This document shows, in pieces, positions 33,841 through 46,760 of a stretch of 64,000 bases of DNA. The DNA is taken from the NCBI GenBank assembly GCA_033220425.1, contig CM065651.1, forward strand, positions 3,224,001 to 3,288,000. The letters run 5' to 3'. A program made the position numbers and the translations under genes. This DNA is from Lepraria neglecta (lineage: Eukaryota > Ascomycota > Lecanoromycetes > Lecanorales > Stereocaulaceae). The notes under the pieces are model-generated. The model was given only the letters and a program-made list of their open reading frames with translations. It ran no database searches and was not told the origin of the DNA. The first letter of the stretch is position 1; every line of letters starts with the position of its first letter.

Positions 33841-34826
33841 TTGGCTGAGGAAAGCTCAAAAAACATGGTTTTACCTGTAGAGTTCCCTGAAGCTACCCCT
33901 GCAGTCACCCCCGAAGTGCCTCCGGAGCACTCAAATATTTAACCCTTAATAACTTTTAATATATTAGGTTTAGGGCTTAACTTTATATATATAAAATATA
34001 CTATAAATAGAGGGCTTTCTAATTACGCTTCAATTTTCTAAATCGAGTATAAAATAAGCGAGAGATAGCCGTTTTTACGGTAATCTTCAGATGATAACAT
34101 CGCGCTTTCCCAAAAGATTATGTCATTAGCGTCACAGCTAGTTGTGCGCTATCAGCAGGCCGCATGGCGATCAGGGTCTGCATCCCATGTCAATTGCGGG
34201 CCGAGAAATCAGCAGGATCAGCAACTCCAAGTTATTGTCAGTAACCAAGCAGTACCCAAAAATCATCCCCGAAGTCATACGACCGCGCGCAATGATTACG
34301 ATACTGCGACACCGCAACTAAACCCCCAAGTCGCTGCGAATATCACCCCCACGAGGGTTTAGGCCCAATCGCACGATTCCGGGGTCCGTTTTCAGCTGGT
34401 GTTGATGGTGCTCCGGGGGTTGCCGTCGATGATCATAGAAAATCAACCTTTTGCTTAGTCAGCAATCACGTGATTTGCTAAATCCTGCTGATCCTGCTGA
34501 TCCTGCTGTTAGCAAGCCGGAGTTGCTGAATGCGCTGAAATCGACCTGTTTGTCAGGGGCCTGCCTAGAGCGAATCAATAGGGGTGGAATATGACTAGGA
34601 GAACATATCTAAGGAGGGAAGATAGATACAGGAAGAGTACCAAGTACTTGAGGACGCGCCAAGCCCATCGCTAGTCAGATGCGTGTATTAACATAAACAA
34701 TACGCAAAGGCCAAGCTGTAAAATTACCCCCCTCTTCCAGCAAGCATCGTCCCTGATATATAAGGTAAGACGACTATATCCGATTCGGATTACCAGGCTT
34801 ATTTAGGTATCGCGCGTAGAAGTCAT
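33841..34826. other. Repeat-rich intergenic DNA
   Basis: No gene supported. AT-rich at 33940-34030. GATCAGCA/TGCTGATC-type motifs recur around 34210 and 34483-34510. Confidence 0.4.
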
Positions 34827-35495
34827 TGTCACGGGCTGGCCATGCATACTCGCTACAGCGGGACTGTGGGTTAGTGTGTCTCATGATGAGATGCGGTTTC
34901 AGCCATGCGCCATGACCATGGGCCATAGCGAGAGATCCGTGCTTCCTGAGAGCACTATTTATATGAGCGTCCCACCAGCAGTGGGCTCTTCAGTCGAGTT
35001 CATCTCTTTCAGAGCCATAGCAGCTCTTTCCCGCCCACCCGCACCTTATACATAGCCTATATATAGCCTATCTACACTCCAGGTCTATGCCGCCTAGGCA
35101 TGGGAGTTTTCTAGCGCTGGGGCACCTGTTTTGGCCTTTCTAGGCTTGCTAGCCCTGGCGTTAGACTGCCCAAGCATCTATTTACATATCCACTTGTGCC
35201 GGTGTGTATAGCTTCAGGAGTGAGAACACTAAGCATACCTCATTGGGCCTAGCTCAGAGGCTTGCCGCCGCATGCCTATATAGATTCCTCGCGCGCCCAT
35301 ATGGCCTTCTTTCCTTAGCATTAGTATTTTATCCATATCACCTCATTGATAGCCACCGTTCTACCACTACTAGATCAGGCCGTGACAGTCATCGACTATA
35401 TCCTAAGCGTTTCTAAGCTCGTTACTATCTATATAGTACTATTAGCAGTCCGGTTATTGCTTGTTCTTCTATCGGACCCGGAACTATATATTACA
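34827..35495. mobile_element. Possible solo LTR
   Basis: A 669-bp stretch starts TGTCACGGGC and ends TATTACA (TG...CA ends), with a TATA-like CTATTTATATGAG at about 34954. This resembles fungal Gypsy LTRs. The five flanking bases (GTCAT and ACCGA) do not match as a target duplication and no second LTR lies in the window, so the call is weak. Confidence 0.3.
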
Positions 35496-35694
35496 ACCGA
35501 GGATCCAGGGGTATAGGATACCCTGGAGAATAGCTAACGACGGCAGGGAAGATAGTATAATTCCGATCTCAAATTTTCAGTGCTATCGAATGACATTCCG
35601 TAGGATATCTCCGATGATCTGATTTCTTTCCAGGGCAGGGTCCTGCTTCCGGCGGACTCTGTGGCTCGCTTGCTTTAGTAAAGTCGAAGATTCT

Positions 35695-35835
35695 GTTGCA
35701 ATATGGCAATAGGCTGGGAAGGATATCTAGCTAATGGGGGCCCCCAGGGCCCCATATATGGTCAAAACAGACAAATAACGGCTAGCAACAGGCTTCTGGA
35801 ATCGCATAGAAAGCAATCAAGCAACAGATTGCAAC
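35695..35835. repeat. MITE-like element, copy 2 (141 bp)
   Basis: Nearly identical to 4364-4502. The ends GTTGCAAT and ATTGCAAC are perfect inverted repeats and the 7-bp flanks AGATTCT are an exact direct repeat, so the target duplication is still intact and insertion is younger than copy 1. It lies 600 bp from the end of the biosynthetic cluster. Confidence 0.8.
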
Positions 35836-36436
35836 AGATTCTTTCGAGCTTTTAGATGAGAAGCTTGATGAAATTGTTTCCTGGCGATATCATGACTATG
35901 GCTGGAACCCTTTTCGTGTTATCATGAACGATATACTCTGCTGCTTGACCATCGCCGGTGCTTGTATATTCCGCACAAATTTTCAACGACTTCTGTTTCT
36001 GGAAGTCACAAGCTAAGGACCATGGGGCGCTATCGACATTAGTTGCAAGATAGAAATATTGGCTCCTGATCAGATCGCTGCTGTTAAGGAGAAAGCATAC
36101 GATCTGGATAAAAGTATCTATTAAAACAGTCTCACTCACTGAGTTGGTGTATGGTGGTTAACGTTGAACTCGCCGTCTTGCGACAGATCAATGTCAGCTA
36201 TGGCTTCACTTCTGTCGGACTGCTTTTAGAAGCTCAAACTCCTAAGATCAAAATAACGGCGCGAGATGGCTCAGTTACAAGTAAAACCTCTATTATTCAA
36301 AATGGTCTCACCACGATTATTTTATATATAAGGAGCGTTTCACACAAGACCGCAAATTGTTGCTTCTCCATTTGTAGACGTAGACGACCTTGCTGCTCCA
36401 TGCAAGACTGCGTACAATAACAATCCACCAAGAATC
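35836..36436. other. Left border of the cluster
   Basis: A minus-strand open frame at 35852-36139 has a protein-like composition (VDSAPWSLACDFQKQ) but no recognised family or partner exon. It may be a relic. Nothing else is seen. Confidence 0.3.
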
Positions 36437-38521
36437 TTACTTAACAAAGACACGGACGCCTTTGCTATCGAGACGAGCCTTCGGCGTATAGTTGTCGTAT
36501 TGGTATTCCACGTCGCTGTCGTCGGTCTCAAACAATTCCATCGCCAGGCGTCGGAATATGCCAGCCGTGGACATATAGAATTCCTCGTAGGCGAGGTTGA
36601 GGCCGACGCAATTGCGAGTCCTGAGAAAAGAGCGTCTATCAGCCTTCGGTCAGGTCCTAAGCCAATGCAGCACTCACCCCTTAGAGAACGACAAGAGATA
36701 TTTGTCGAGCCTTGGATTCTCGATCCAGCGTTCTGGGTTGAACGTTTTCGGGTCTGGAAATATTTCCGGATTATTGTGCACGTGGAAATTAGTCATCCCT
36801 GTGCTGGTCCCTGGCGGAATAGCCCAACCCTTATATTGTAATACATCATTAGGAGCGATACGCTGGAGACGATGTCCCGCTCCATACGATAGCCTTAACC
36901 CTTCTTGTACCACGCCGGTCTTGCCTTGCATTAGCCATTTCTTCATATATCAGATTATTGGGACCTACTAGGTACGGCAATGTCTCTAGCTCAGCTATTA
37001 GAATGTTAGCGGCTAATCGCTCCTACTCCTTATCTGATATTTTAACATTTTTAGAAATCTCAAGGCTGCCAGAAATGACAGCCCACCACTTATTGATAGC
37101 CTCGCGAGGTGGATGAGCGTAGAAAAAGAGATCTTACCGCATGAGGGAAGGACCGCAGGGTCAGGGAAGACCGTCTCAAGCTCTTTGCGGAGTTTTCTGA
37201 GAATATGTGGGTTGGAAAGAACATGATAGGTGAGTATCGACATGGCTATCAGTAGTCAGAAAAAACCAAAGACGTGAAATTACTTGCTTGTCTTACTAGA
37301 GCTCACACTCTCGGTTCCGGCTCGAATAAGGGAGAAGCCATCCATCCCAAGGCGCTTCAATGCCTTCTCCTCATCAGGCAGCCCAGAGTCAAGCAAACTA
37401 TGAAATATAGTGGCATGGGAGTCGTCTTCTGGCTTGATTCCTCTTTCGTGTTGATCAATGACCTCGGCAACTTGACCATAGATCTCCTAGAGCCAATTTT
37501 TTATTTATAATTCGACCTCAATCCAATATTGGGCTAGGTTCTTACCTTTTGTAAATCCTGAAGCTTGACTACTCCCGGATTCATTCGAACGGCGAGTGAT
37601 CTGCCGCCAATGAGCTTCCTGATAATGCGACTTTTTGGGGGAACCTACCGCGGCAGCCGTTTCAGAATTTGAAAGAGCCAAGGAAAATGTGCAGTCCAAT
37701 GCAGACCCGATCTGCCTTTACTGAAGGCTTCATTCATGCTTGTTCGGAATGTTTGGTCGTCAAGAAGGTTAAAACAATTAGCAAAGCAGTATTCGCTGAT
37801 TATGTCGATAGCAAATGCTGAGTAAGCACTGTTGAGAACTACAGGCTGTCCCGAGTTCTTATGAGTTTGCAGAGCATTCGTGAGCTTGTCAACAGCATTC
37901 CGAACTAACGGTTCTAATCGCCGCACTGATGCCTTTGAGAAAAACATGGACATTGGCGAACGCCGCATTCGGTGGAGCTGAGAGGAGAGAAACGCTTAGC
38001 TTTCTGGGTAGGTAAGTTCGAAGGCATAACTCACATCATGAGCCAGCGTGAGGACCGTAGACCCCGGCATACCTCCGGCATCGCAGAAAAACTTGGACTT
38101 ATCCCGGCGAGCTCCGCCACCAGCATACCTCCAACTCGTCAAAATCTCATCAGAAATGATCTTGGCTAAGCTTACAATGTTCCAATGAAATCAGGATCGT
38201 TGCAGTGAAGCTCATTTGGGCTGATTCGGATAAGAGGGCCTTTTTACAGGATCAACTGAGAATCCTTCGCCTCCTTAGAATGTGCAACTGACCATATTTC
38301 TCGTGCAATTGCCCAATCTTGAAAGTATATTGACCGAATTGGATGCAGTCGTAGTAGAACTCATACCATTGTGTCGCAGCCGCGAGCCTTGGGCCGGGAA
38401 ATTTTGCGAGTGGATGAAAGTAGAGGCGATATATCACCCCGACAACACAATAAGCAACTGAAAAGCCTGCAGCCACCGTGGCAGTAGCGTATGCATCCGG
38501 CAAGGACAGAAGGATAGCCAT
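36437..38521 (-). CDS. Cytochrome P450, cluster oxidase
   Basis: Ten-exon model on the minus strand: 38521-38293, 38239-38176, 38128-38035, 37977-37649, 37600-37546, 37486-37309, 37245-37138, 36994-36969, 36919-36678 and 36620-36437, 1,509 nt or 502 residues. An N-terminal membrane helix is followed by [14 protein letters not shown]. The I-helix has AGTET, the K-helix EGLR, then FNPERW and the haem site FSKGTRNCVG with the Cys ligand. Read without splicing, a TAG at 37645-37647 looks like a premature stop, but it lies in a 48-nt intron (GTAGGT to GGCAG) whose removal gives [12 protein letters not shown]. It probably oxidises the alkyl chain or the itaconate part of the cluster product in the ER. 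It shares a promoter region with the divergent decarboxylase-like gene. Confidence 0.85.
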
Positions 38522-38941
38522 TTTGAATTGCGAAAATGGAGTCAAAGCAAATAATTGGAAGCAAGAATCCGTCAAGAATTCAAGGGTAGCTAAAGAGCTG
38601 GAATACAATCTGGTTCGAATCGCCAAATACCCCTTGTTGACCGCCCATAGCAGATTTACTACAGATCCCTCGCTTGGACTGCGGAATCATCCACTCAAGC
38701 CAGAACCAGTTACGTCAACTTGCGTATGCATACTGACTAGCGGATCGGAGATTTTCTGACGACTCGGGTGGGAAGTCCAGGTTCACTGTTCAGGCGCCCG
38801 GCCCCAAAAGCGACCCTTGCCATCCATCTTCGGGCCCGACAAACAATAGCATATACGAGTACGAAGGATCCTTGGGAGACTTGGAAATTCTAGTCACGTG
38901 CTGCCCAATTTGGGGCTACTCTACTCTGCTCTGCTCGGGGA

Positions 38942-38958
38942 TCGGTTTCCGAGCACCG
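38942..38958 (+). promoter_or_regulatory. Cluster motif A, TCGGTTTCCGAGCACCG
   Basis: Palindrome TCGGNNNCCGA extended by GCACCG. It is mid-way in the 788-bp gap between the divergent P450 (421 bp) and decarboxylase-like (352 bp) starts. The core fits TCGN5CGA, the consensus of AflR-type Zn2Cys6 regulators. Confidence 0.6.
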
Positions 38959-39309
38959 CGAACAACAAACGACCCTCGATTGCTAGAAAACATAACGTCT
39001 ACAAGTTCTTGGCTCGAATCCTTTCGAATGACGTAACCCTCGCAAAACAGTTCGGGTGATGACCGAGAAGACATCAGAAGTCCATCGGCAGGCGTCTGCT
39101 ACAGTCCAATTGGGACCACTGTGCGCTTACATAATTTTCCAAAATGGCAGTATCTCAGGCATTTATGACCCCGGATCTAGCTATAGACTACGACTGCTGA
39201 AATGCGTCGACACTGACTTCGTCCATCCCATAATAGCTCATCTTTGGTTTTAGCGCAGCCTGTCCATAGTCATCGTCTCTTTGCCTTTCTCATCAATTGT
39301 TTCGTCAAC

Positions 39310-40862
39310 ATGGGTTCTTACGGTCCAGATAAACCACCTGAGCCTCCAGGAGTGACGGCTCAGTTGAGCCATTGGATCTCAAACTTGCAGCTGTCCGACG
39401 TGCCACCATCAGTCCTTGAGAGGACAAAATACCAGCTTTTGGACGGAGTCGCTTGCGCCCTGGTCGGAGCTCACGTGCCATGGAGCGAAAAGTATGTCGA
39501 AGCTACGGCGGAGTATGAACCAGACGGAGAGTACAGTGTGATCGGGTGGGACAAAGTACGCAAAAGCTTGCACTTGTCGAGTCTACTATGTAGACACGAA
39601 ATGGGGCCCTAGAGCTTAACGATTTTTAGAAATTCGGCCCGTTAGCCGCTGGGATGATGAATTCAGCCTTCATCCAATCAATTGAACTCGACAACTACCA
39701 TGCCTCAGCACCAGTCCACAATTCAGCCATCATGCTGCCTACGCTCATGGCCGCCGTCGAGTCCCTTTCGCACCGCCCGGGCCACGCTCCCGTCAAAGTG
39801 TCAGGCTCTCATTTCCTCCTCTCCCTCATCGCCGGCTACGAATCCAGCATCCGCGCCGGGAATGGCCTCTACGGCAGTGACATGCTCTCACGCGGATGGC
39901 ACTGCGGCGCTGTTTATGGGACTCCCGGATCCGCCGCCGCGGCATCGAAACTGTTCAACCTGGATCCCGCCCAGATCGAAGACGCGCTCGGGATCGCCTG
40001 CACGCAAGCCTGCGGGCTGATGGCGGTTCAGTTCGGAGGGATGATCAAGCGGGTGCAGCATGGGTTCTCGACGCGCAACGGGCTCATGGGCGCGTTCCTC
40101 GCGCGGGGCCACTACGACGGCATCAAGAAGGTCTTCGAGCGCCCGTTTGGTGGGTTCCTGGCTATGTTCAGCGCGGGCAATGGGAGGGACCCGCCTTACA
40201 GAGAGGATGCCATCGTCGATAGGCTTGGCAAGCACTGGGAGACTATGCACTCCCGAAACAAACTGTATGCGGCCGTCGGCAGCAGTCATGGCATGATTGA
40301 GATCCTGGAGAACATGCAAGCCGCAAACCCGGATCGGTTCGCGAGGGACCAACTGCACAAAATCACCAGCATCCACGCTGCGCAGAGCCTTCCGGGCTTC
40401 CAACACGACGGCTGGCAGCCGGATATCCGTCCTTTGGACGCGGCTGGCGCACAGCTGTGCGCTCCGTACATTATGGCCACGCAGCTGGTGGATAGACAGG
40501 TGCTCGTGGAACAGTATAGCAGTGATAAGCTCAACCGCGACGATGTTTGGGATCTGGTATACAGGACAATTTGTTCGCACGACCCGTATTTTGATCCCGC
40601 CGAGCGCATCTGCGGCGCTAGGGTCACGATAAAGTTCAATGATGGCTTTGTGTTGGAGGAGAGCTTGGACAGTCCTAGGGGTTTTGACCCGTGGGTGACG
40701 AACGAACAGCTCGTGGATAAGTATAGGAAATTGGGCGCTCCTATTGTGGATTCGAAGAGGTTGAAGGCTATCGAGGAAGCAGTCTTGAGGTTAGACGAGT
40801 TGGAGGATGTGACGGAGCTGATTGAGTTGCTTGCACAGCCTGTTGGAAAGAGTTTGAAGTGA
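39310..40862 (+). CDS. cis-Aconitate decarboxylase-like protein (MmgE/PrpD family)
   Basis: Exons 39310-39555 and 39630-40862, 492 residues, matching the 490 residues of Aspergillus terreus CadA. Conserved blocks agree with CadA: ELDNYHASAPVHNSAIMLP, GWHCGAVYG, ALGIACTQACGLM, GGMIKRVQHGF, GGFLAMFSAGNGR with PPY after it, and ATQLVDRQ. CadA removes CO2 from cis-aconitate to make itaconate. In this cluster the likely substrate is an alkyl-cis-aconitate, giving an alkylitaconate, as proposed for oryzine and sporothriolide pathways. No targeting peptide is obvious. The gene is clearly GC-richer than its surroundings, especially 39720-40600. The second MmgE/PrpD gene at 61705 belongs to the dehydratase branch, so the two have different jobs. 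Confidence 0.88.
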
Positions 40863-41619
40863 GCTGTAAAGGGTGGCGATCTTTTTTGATTTCCACAAAC
40901 TCGGAGAAAATTAGATTCATTTCCATCAGGAACTTTTCCTCTCTGGCCGTTTTATGTATACCAGAGAGATAGACCAAAAGCTTTAGGTGTCTCTCTAATC
41001 GATCTCCATGGCTCAAAAATAGCATTGCTCGACATTTTGTTGCATCGTCGTTCTATGTCTTCAATCTTTTTGAGAAGCTTGATTAGCTTAAACGTGGATG
41101 ACATTATCGTACGCTCTGCAGGTCAAGTCTCTTTCTTCTATGCAACTAAGATAAATTCATCTCACGTTACACCATCCAGACACTAGGATAATCTACAAAG
41201 TGTTCGGGAACGACCTCGGTGATTCTCCCTCAACCAAACCACATCATCCATCACCACAGGCGTCACCTCATGATCCTCCCCCTCAGCCACCCTGACAAGC
41301 TCACCCACTCTCTCCCAGCTCCTCTGCGCGGCCTCCTTATCGATATGACTCCAGCAAGTTCGCCCATCACCGCTCTCTCCAGGATATGTCGTGATCCATT
41401 GCTCTCCAGTAAGCATGCCGCGGTCGTGAAACGTGTCTTTATGACGTAGGGAACAGTCTGCTGGTGCATGCAGTCGAAACGTAGGCGAAACCTTTGGCGG
41501 CTACTCTTTGAGAAAGAATCGTCCTATGATACGAGACAATCGTTAAGCGAGCAACGCAGCCTCATTTGGGAATGCTGTGCTGATTAGACGGCTCGGATGG
41601 GTTGTTGTTCGTGCGCAAG
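40863..41619. other. Intergenic between decarboxylase-like and lactonase-like genes
   Basis: Short frames on both strands at 41183-41469 lack recognisable motifs. No gene called; the right end is the lactonase promoter. Confidence 0.5.
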
Positions 41620-41649
41620 TCGGCGCCCGAACTGCCATTCGGGCACCGC
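41620..41649 (+). promoter_or_regulatory. Cluster motif D, TCGGCGCCCGA plus TTCGGGCACCG
   Basis: TCGGCGCCCGA (41620-41630) fits the TCGGNNNCCGA core. Eight bases on, TTCGGGCACCG (41639-41649) resembles the CCGAGCACCG extension of the other sites and forms an inverted pair with the left half. Lies 80-110 bp upstream of the lactonase-like start. Confidence 0.5.
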
Positions 41650-41731
41650 TAAGTGGCGCAACTTTATTTTTAAATGTTGTAAAAGCCAATCTAATTCATG
41701 TTTTTTCAATGAGCTTAGGTTCAAAGCAAAA

Positions 41732-43072
41732 ATGAAGCTCTTGATGCGGGCCATTGCTCTCTCTGGGACTTTAAATTACGCATCTTGTTTTGCCTTGCCG
41801 CCACCGGAGCAGATTGTCATAAGTGAGCATGTCAAAGCAAAGCTGCAAGAGAACGATGACCTCGTAAGAGGGTGTGCAGGATATGAGTTTCCTCATGTGG
41901 TATGCATAAACCACTATGGTAGCGTCATCAAAGGTGACTTCGAAAGGAAAGTTCTCGATGGCTATGCAGATTCGTATGCTTCGACCTTGACTCCCGGCGA
42001 TTCTTCCTTTGGCTTCGTCTCCGAAGCCACATTCCTTGTCTTTGATCCTGTGCGCGGTCGGCAAATCCTTGGACCATCTCCCCTATTCGACTTCATGTTC
42101 TCGTTGCCAAACTTCACCCACGAAGGCCCAGTCTACGTCCCAGATACGAACGAGCTGTACTTCGCCCGCGTGAAACCCGGTTTTCTTCCACAGCTTGTCG
42201 TAAATCTGTCTGCAACGCCTCCTACCCTATCGGAAAAGCTTGCGGATCCTCCTATATATGCGGGAACGGGGGGCCGGTATAAAAATGGAGAAATCATCTA
42301 CGCGACCATTAGCGGAGATGGGTCGCTTGGAGGAAACAGCTTCCGGCCGGGGCTTTATGCGCTAGACGTGAAATCTGGGAAAAGTCGAACGTTGTTGAAC
42401 AACTACTATGGATACTACTTCAGCTCCATGGATGACATGGATATAGACGCCAAGGGCCAAATATGGTGTACCAACAACGGTAAGTAATCTCACGCTCGAA
42501 AATTTTGAACAAATCAGGCTTAACTGAAAGACTATGGCCGCGGCGATTCCGTCAACACCCAGCCTCCCCAGATGGGAGCCGGGACCTTCCGCTTCGACCC
42601 GCAGACAGGTCAACCAGCTCTCGTGGAAAACTCCCTCCAACAGCCCAATGGCATCGCCTTCTCCCCTGACTACCGCACTCTGTACATCACAGACACAGGC
42701 GCTGGTGAAGTCACCATCTCCCCATTTGTCCCCGCTCCGCGAATTCACTGGAACGCGACAAAAGCGCGTGCGATCTACGCTTTCGACGTGGACGCCTCGG
42801 GAAAACACCTCCTGAACAAGAGACCGATTTACCAGGCCATGGAGTATGCGGCGGACGGCATTAAAATTAGTCGAGACGGGTATTTGCTCGCAGCGACGGG
42901 GCATGGGATTGATGTGTTGACGGCAGATGGGACACCGGTGGTGAGGGTGCAGACGAATTTCACGGTTGCGAATCTTGCGTGGGTGGGCACGGGAGAGGGC
43001 CAGCTGGGGGAATTGTGGGCTGTGGGCAGGATGGGAGTGGCGAGGGTGAAATGGGCGTTGAAAGGTCGGTGA
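41732..43072 (+). CDS. Secreted SMP-30/gluconolactonase-like protein
   Basis: Exons 41732-42479 and 42531-43072, 429 residues. ATG 41732 is chosen because it starts a good signal peptide (MKLLMRAIALSG, then ASCFA); an upstream in-frame ATG at 41597 would add an unlikely Cys-rich stretch. The body is a six-bladed SMP-30/gluconolactonase/LRE-like propeller: HEGPVYVPDTNELYF, SSMDDMDIDAKGQIWCTNN, QQPNGIAFSPDYRTLYITD and AADGIKISRDGYLLAATGHG carry the metal-ligand Glu, Asn and Asp expected of the family. Such enzymes open or close lactones, fitting a gamma-lactone product; oryzine-type clusters also carry lactonase-like genes. Export would place the step in the secretory pathway or outside the cell. 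Confidence 0.85.
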
Positions 43073-43747
43073 GCGGTGCGGAATCGGCAGAGGACAATAT
43101 AGTGAATTGACGTAATATATCATTCATTGCCAATGAACCGTAAGCTGCTTCAGGGCAAGCGACGGTCTTTTCCCTAGAACGTGGACGATGACCGTCACGT
43201 TGAGGCCTTTATTTTACCAAAGAAATGTTTCGCCTGCCGCTCATGCATCTTACTTTTACCTTAAAGCTGATTGTAGACTTCTCTGGAAACTGGCAGGAGG
43301 GACGGTTCCTCTCGATGCCCTGGTTTGGATGGTGTAAATATGCAAAAAGCATTCATGCATCGCCAGTGGACAACAAGTCAAATCTAAACTCTAGGATCGA
43401 TCACCAGATTGAAGAGTGTCAGTCGATCCACGAAGTCCATAAGGAGTTGGTGCAATGTGTGAATGCCGACGCTTGTCGAATGCGATACCGCTTTATCTTG
43501 TGTCCGGAGACAATCTATATAAAGGGTGTACATGTTGTTATATACTCACTTCACATAAATCTATAACGAAAATGGTGTTCCAGCGCCTTCGAAATGCGAA
43601 AATGTATAAACACTCTATTCTGTCAAAACCAATTCTGATATTTCGGAGCCTGAATGCATGCCACAAAGGGGAGAGAGAGTGAGGAATTAACAAAATACGT
43701 TGCCCATCCTCCACAAAGCATCGGCCATCAGATGCGCAACTTAGTTC
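43073..43747. other. Convergent 3' intergenic region
   Basis: Lies between the 3' ends of the lactonase-like gene and the regulator. No gene, repeat or terminator structure recognised. Confidence 0.5.
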
Positions 43748-46357
43748 TCAGAAATCCATGTCCCATGGATCGATGGCCATCCCACACCCACCCTCCGGCA
43801 TTACAATATCAGGCATCCCAGTATATTGGGATCCGAATCCCGAGTTCAGGTCAGGAATGTTGCTCAATTCAGGGAACGTTGACTCTCCATTCAGCAGTTG
43901 GACTCCCCAGTCAAAAAAGTCTGTGCTGAGCGGCGGCATCGAGGTCTCGGGCATGGTTGAGAACAGAGGATCTTCCTGCCCAATTGAGTTCGTGTTCCTG
44001 GTTTTGCCGCTCGGTATAGCGTTATCGGGGAAGAGGGCGGTCGGGTCAGACACCGTCGAGTTCTGAATCTGTTTCTGCGCCCATGGTATCACCCGCGCGT
44101 TGACAATCTGCGAAGATAGAGACTTTTTCCGCGAGCGGGGAGAGTCTTCCGGAGGAGGCGTGCGGATCATCTTGGGGGGAATAAATGATGGCGATGATGG
44201 ACCTGTGGAGAGAGAAGGAACGTTATTTGTTCGTGTCTTCTTGGTAGCGTTAGCCGCTGAGGAGGTGGCTGAATAGGGTTCCCGCAAGGTGGTCTTCGGT
44301 GCCGTGGCAATGGAGTTTGCTACCCTACTTGCCACTTGTATGCACCAAGTCATTCCTATATGTGACCTCGAGTAATATGCTTGAGGGGTACTAGGGTCCT
44401 TGAGAAGGCTTAAGGTATCGGCTGTCTTGGTGAGAAGGTCCACGTCGGTTTCTACTCTACTATTTGGAGATCGTAATATCTTGGCGTAGAGGTCAAGGAA
44501 AGCGATGAATGGGTAACAGTGAAATAGCCTGTTGAGTATTAGATAAATGTCCGTTGGGAGAGAGAGAGAGAGAGAGAGACTGACCTGCCAAGGAGTGCAA
44601 AATGGGCGAGGCTAAACCTTTTCCGGTAGACCTCCTGGATGAGGTTTAGTGCAAAGTACATGCTATTGAGGCGTTGTTCTTTGTTGGTCTCCTCTCGCCC
44701 ACAATGATGTATAAGAATTTGACCAACGTGAAAGCAATATTTTAACTCGAGCTGGAAACAGTCTTTGGTAACTTCTTCAGGACCTACGTGCGCCCTCAGC
44801 AAGGCTTTATACTTGAAGCCCCAATTTCGGAACAGATCGTGCAGTCTTGACACTTGCTGAGATCGCTGCGATGTTTCTGTTCTCACTGCTCGGGAAGAGT
44901 AGAGAGAGACGTAAACTTCTTCCCACAGTGACATAATGTGATAATGCGCGACAGCGTAGCGTTGTATCGAAACGCCCGTTTCATCCTCGTGGAGTTGTAT
45001 ATCGGAGTCAAAAAAGTACAAGTCACACGGTACTCCCGTCATGAAAGTCCTTTCCTTGTCCATGACATAGAGCACCCAGAACAACCGAGTGCGCAGTTCG
45101 TTCACCTCTGGAGAAAAATCTGCATAGTTTGCCGGTCGTCGCTGAAGGCCCATGCTTTTAGCAACATGACATGCCAGGTGGCATACCCGTTCAAAGACAT
45201 GACCCTCCCAGTACTCGCGAGCTACCATGGCCTATAGAATGATAACTCCGTGAGTCACGATTTACGTATTGTATGATGGACGATAGATAGGTTGCGAGAC
45301 TTACGAGGGTAACCAGAGCCTGCACATTCCTTAGGCGAGGCTCAAGAAAGAGACTCAGGTATCCGAAAGCCCTGCGGGAGTTCTTGAGAAAGGACAATAA
45401 AAGGTCATCATCCATGCCATGACTGTCAGGCTCGCTGCACCGACGTTGTCTCAATTTGAGACCTAATGTGAGAATGATAATATTGTTGAAGCACAGTTTG
45501 GTTGCTTCAATGGGCTCAACGTCGTTACCAGCATTGTGCTGTTCAATGGCTGATCTCAGACAGACTTCTTGAAATACTGGCCTTGTGATGTGGATGGTGT
45601 CCAAATAAGTATCTAAGACGGAGTTGATGAAAGATCGGGGCGGGTGGGAGACGGCTTTGCCATCAACACTGAAGTCTGGCTCCTGGCAGCTCTCTAAAAA
45701 AGGGAATGAGTCGAAGAGGTTTTGGAGCTCGGTTTTAAGCAAATGGTCTCTGGTCACCAAGTCAGATACTGAAGAGTTATTATTGGCCTCAGAGTTGCCA
45801 AGTATCTCTCCTAGGATTCGCCGGGATGACTCGATGAGGGACACGGCTGCGGTTGATCCGTAGTATCGCTCACCACCGCGGTCATCAAACTTTCTATGGA
45901 TAGGACGATACGTCTCTTGTCGCTGTGAGCTTTTGTTCTCTGCGTCGGATGTTTGTGACTGCTTCTCCGAACAAAAGAGGTCGCTTTGATAAGCTTCGGG
46001 CGAGCTAGTCACAAGCGTCGGTGTCTGGGCAGCTGATGAAAGGCGTTGCGATATAGTGGCAACCGACTGATCGATGGATTCAAGACGGACTTCCAAGCTG
46101 GAAAAGTCGTCAACCCTAAGAAACGGTATCAACATTAAACATGAATCAGAGGGCAGGATGGGTTATGCCTACAGTTTCCGGGTATGATTGACTCTCTTTG
46201 GACGCCCGGAGAAGGTGCAGTCAGATCCCACTTTGACACAATTCAGGCATTTCGGTTGTTCTCGGTTGCAGCGAATTTTGCGCCCCCGGCACTGATCGCA
46301 TGCAGAAGTTGCGGGTGCATGACTATCCGACTTTCCCTTTGTGACTGATTTCTCCAT
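43748..46357 (-). CDS. Zn2Cys6 transcription factor, likely cluster regulator
   Basis: Exons 46357-46173, 46115-45305, 45231-44585 and 44528-43748, 2,424 nt or 807 residues. The N-terminus has [11 protein letters not shown], then CLNC and SDC, a complete binuclear zinc cluster (residues about 20-47) with a short basic linker. The fungal-specific regulatory domain follows at about 200-560, including [16 protein letters not shown]. The C-terminal 200 residues are Ser/Pro/Asn-rich and end in acidic-aromatic IDPWDMDF, suited to activation. Intron 3 contains a CT microsatellite (about 44565-44580 on the minus strand). Its place between pathway genes and the TCGGNNNCCGA sites suggests it controls the cluster. 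No lesions found. Confidence 0.9.
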
Positions 46358-46760
46358 GAGGACAGGGTTTTATAATCCCGAAAGAATATTTCGGATGAGA
46401 GACCTTTAAACTTTATGCTCGCCCATTGAACTTTACGCTCACCACGAAGGGCGATGAGGCAATTACGTTGCAGTCCGCTTGACGAGAAAGTCGCCGGCGA
46501 TGAGGCTCGGCTCGCAATGAGCATGCATTCAAGTGTTGCCTAGGAGCGCTGCAGAATGATGCACTAAGAGGCTCATTGGGTAAGAAAATCGCCGACGAGG
46601 AGGCTAGGAATAATCTTGCATTCGAATTTACTGGGAATCATCCGGAATAATGATAATGCAACTAAGACCATGCAGAATAATGATAATGCAAACTAAGCGG
46701 CTCATCGGATATATCATTGGTATATCATTGGTTGTTATTTATCTTATCATGGACAGAATG

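Noticed and set aside
34827-35495. Full LTR retrotransposon
   Set aside because: Only one LTR-like stretch, no internal gag/pol coding and no matching target duplication; kept only as a weak solo LTR.
36674-36946. Separate small P450-like gene
   Set aside because: It is one exon (36678-36919) of the ten-exon P450.
37645-37647. In-frame TAG suggesting the P450 is a pseudogene
   Set aside because: It lies within a 48-nt GT-AG intron (37601-37648). Removing it keeps the frame and yields [12 protein letters not shown] and a normal 502-residue P450.
39888-40639. Long open frames antisense to the decarboxylase-like gene (up to 230 residues)
   Set aside because: They are by-products of the GC-rich codon use of the sense gene and show no family motif.
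42362-43123. 253-residue minus-strand frame over the lactonase-like gene
   Set aside because: Shadow of the well-supported plus-strand gene.
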